Shown: positions 63,793-64,000 of the stretch, piece by piece
Numbering within the stretch: position 1 is the stretch's first letter
Layout of the letters: each line of letters begins with the position of its first letter
NCBI RefSeq assembly: GCF_006402735.1
Contig: NZ_CP017174.1
Span: forward strand, 437,001-501,000
Reading direction: 5' to 3'
Source: Myxococcus xanthus
GTDB lineage: Bacteria > Myxococcota > Myxococcia > Myxococcales > Myxococcaceae
DNA: 64,000 nt
The notes under the pieces: generated by a model
Database searches by the model: none
What the model saw: the letters and a program-made list of their open reading frames with translations, nothing else
What the model was told of the DNA's origin: nothing
Position numbers and translations under genes: made by a program

Positions 63793-64000
63793 ATGACGCG
63801 GATGTGGATGCAGAGCAGTGGGCAGCGGTGGCTGATGCTGGCGACCGTCGGAGCGGCGGCCCTGGCCGGCTGCCGTCACGGTTCGGAGCGCGACGAGAAG
63901 AAGGGCGAGACGCGCTGCGCCGAGTCCCGGAACCTCACATGTGTCACCGGCGTGAACTGCACCATGGACCGCGAGCGCGGCTGTGAGGTGTGCCGGTGCT
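63793..64000 (+). CDS. Cysteine-rich lipoprotein (3' partial)
   Basis: The frame is open from ATG 63793 to the window end, 69 residues. Signal peptide ending LATVGAAALAGC (lipobox LAGC). The mature part has Cys spacing TRCAESRNLTCVTGVNCTMD and RERGCEVCRC, a small disulfide- or metal-rich module. Family not identified. Confidence 0.75.
   Translation, partial: MTRMWMQSSGQRWLMLATVGAAALAGCRHGSERDEKKGETRCAESRNLTCVTGVNCTMDRERGCEVCRC

Overview
This window reads as one chromosomal stretch of a high-GC, developmentally complex deltaproteobacterium of the Myxococcaceae, most likely Myxococcus or a close relative. The support is a MYXO-CTERM-type sorted surface protein, a PilT-type pilus motor, a eukaryote-like Ser/Thr kinase with a C-terminal membrane anchor, a large multi-sensor histidine kinase, many lipoproteins, GTG/TTG starts, and very strong GC bias at third codon positions. 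No rRNA, CRISPR array or complete insertion sequence was seen.

Layout. 1-4.1 kb: a 5'-truncated CDS, a beta-rich hypothetical, the Mg2+ channel MgtE and a lipoprotein. 4.1-10.2 kb is the accessory part. Two copies of a small cassette (about 50-aa peptide gene, nearly identical 60-nt terminator block, odd tRNA-like gene) sit at 4.17 and 9.65 kb. Between them lies a tRNA-targeted island bounded by a 28-bp direct repeat (4569-4596 and 8213-8240). It carries a decayed tyrosine integrase, an IS3-family scrap, a SugE/Gdx exporter and a type II NADH dehydrogenase. A truncated tRNA-Pro, a VOC/AraC pair, a 20-codon ORF and a tRNA-Arg(GCG) complete the region. 10.2-22.4 kb: glycosyltransferase-like protein, RraA, aldo/keto reductase, two overlapping HEAT-like genes, HemL overlapping a Ser/Thr kinase, a frameshifted outer-membrane protein, a histidine kinase and a PEBP protein.

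22.8-26.7 kb holds the membrane half of the F1Fo-ATP synthase (atpZ, atpI-like, atpB, atpE, atpF). The next gene is ychF rather than atpHAGDC, so the operon is split. 26.8-40.3 kb: HTH-citrate synthase fusion, methyltransferase, cupin, MYXO-CTERM protein, AIM24 protein, phosphoesterase, PilT paralogue, DUF4419 remnant, degenerate receiver plus HExxH protein, and LysR. 40.3-47 kb: LysM/cysteine peptidase, a phosphatase next to a phosphoribosyltransferase/kinase-like fusion, a TIGR00300 (LOR/SDH) enzyme, acyl-CoA dehydrogenase and a slipin. 48-58.2 kb: a degenerate tRNA, lipoproteins, a subclass-B1-type metallo-beta-lactamase with poly-C tracts, a methyltransferase, GlgX, a MOSC protein, and two lipoproteins with PGTGG-rich disordered tails. 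58.2-64 kb: two divergent paralogous RND/MMPL-type transporters and the start of a cysteine-rich lipoprotein.

The best candidate for something undescribed is the duplicated peptide-terminator-tRNA-like cassette. Both peptides share a nearly invariant N-terminal block and then diverge completely, ending in a P-G-hydrophobic tail. Second is the phosphatase plus PRTase-kinase fusion pair at 41.3-43.7 kb. All functional calls rest on reading motifs by eye; no database search was run.
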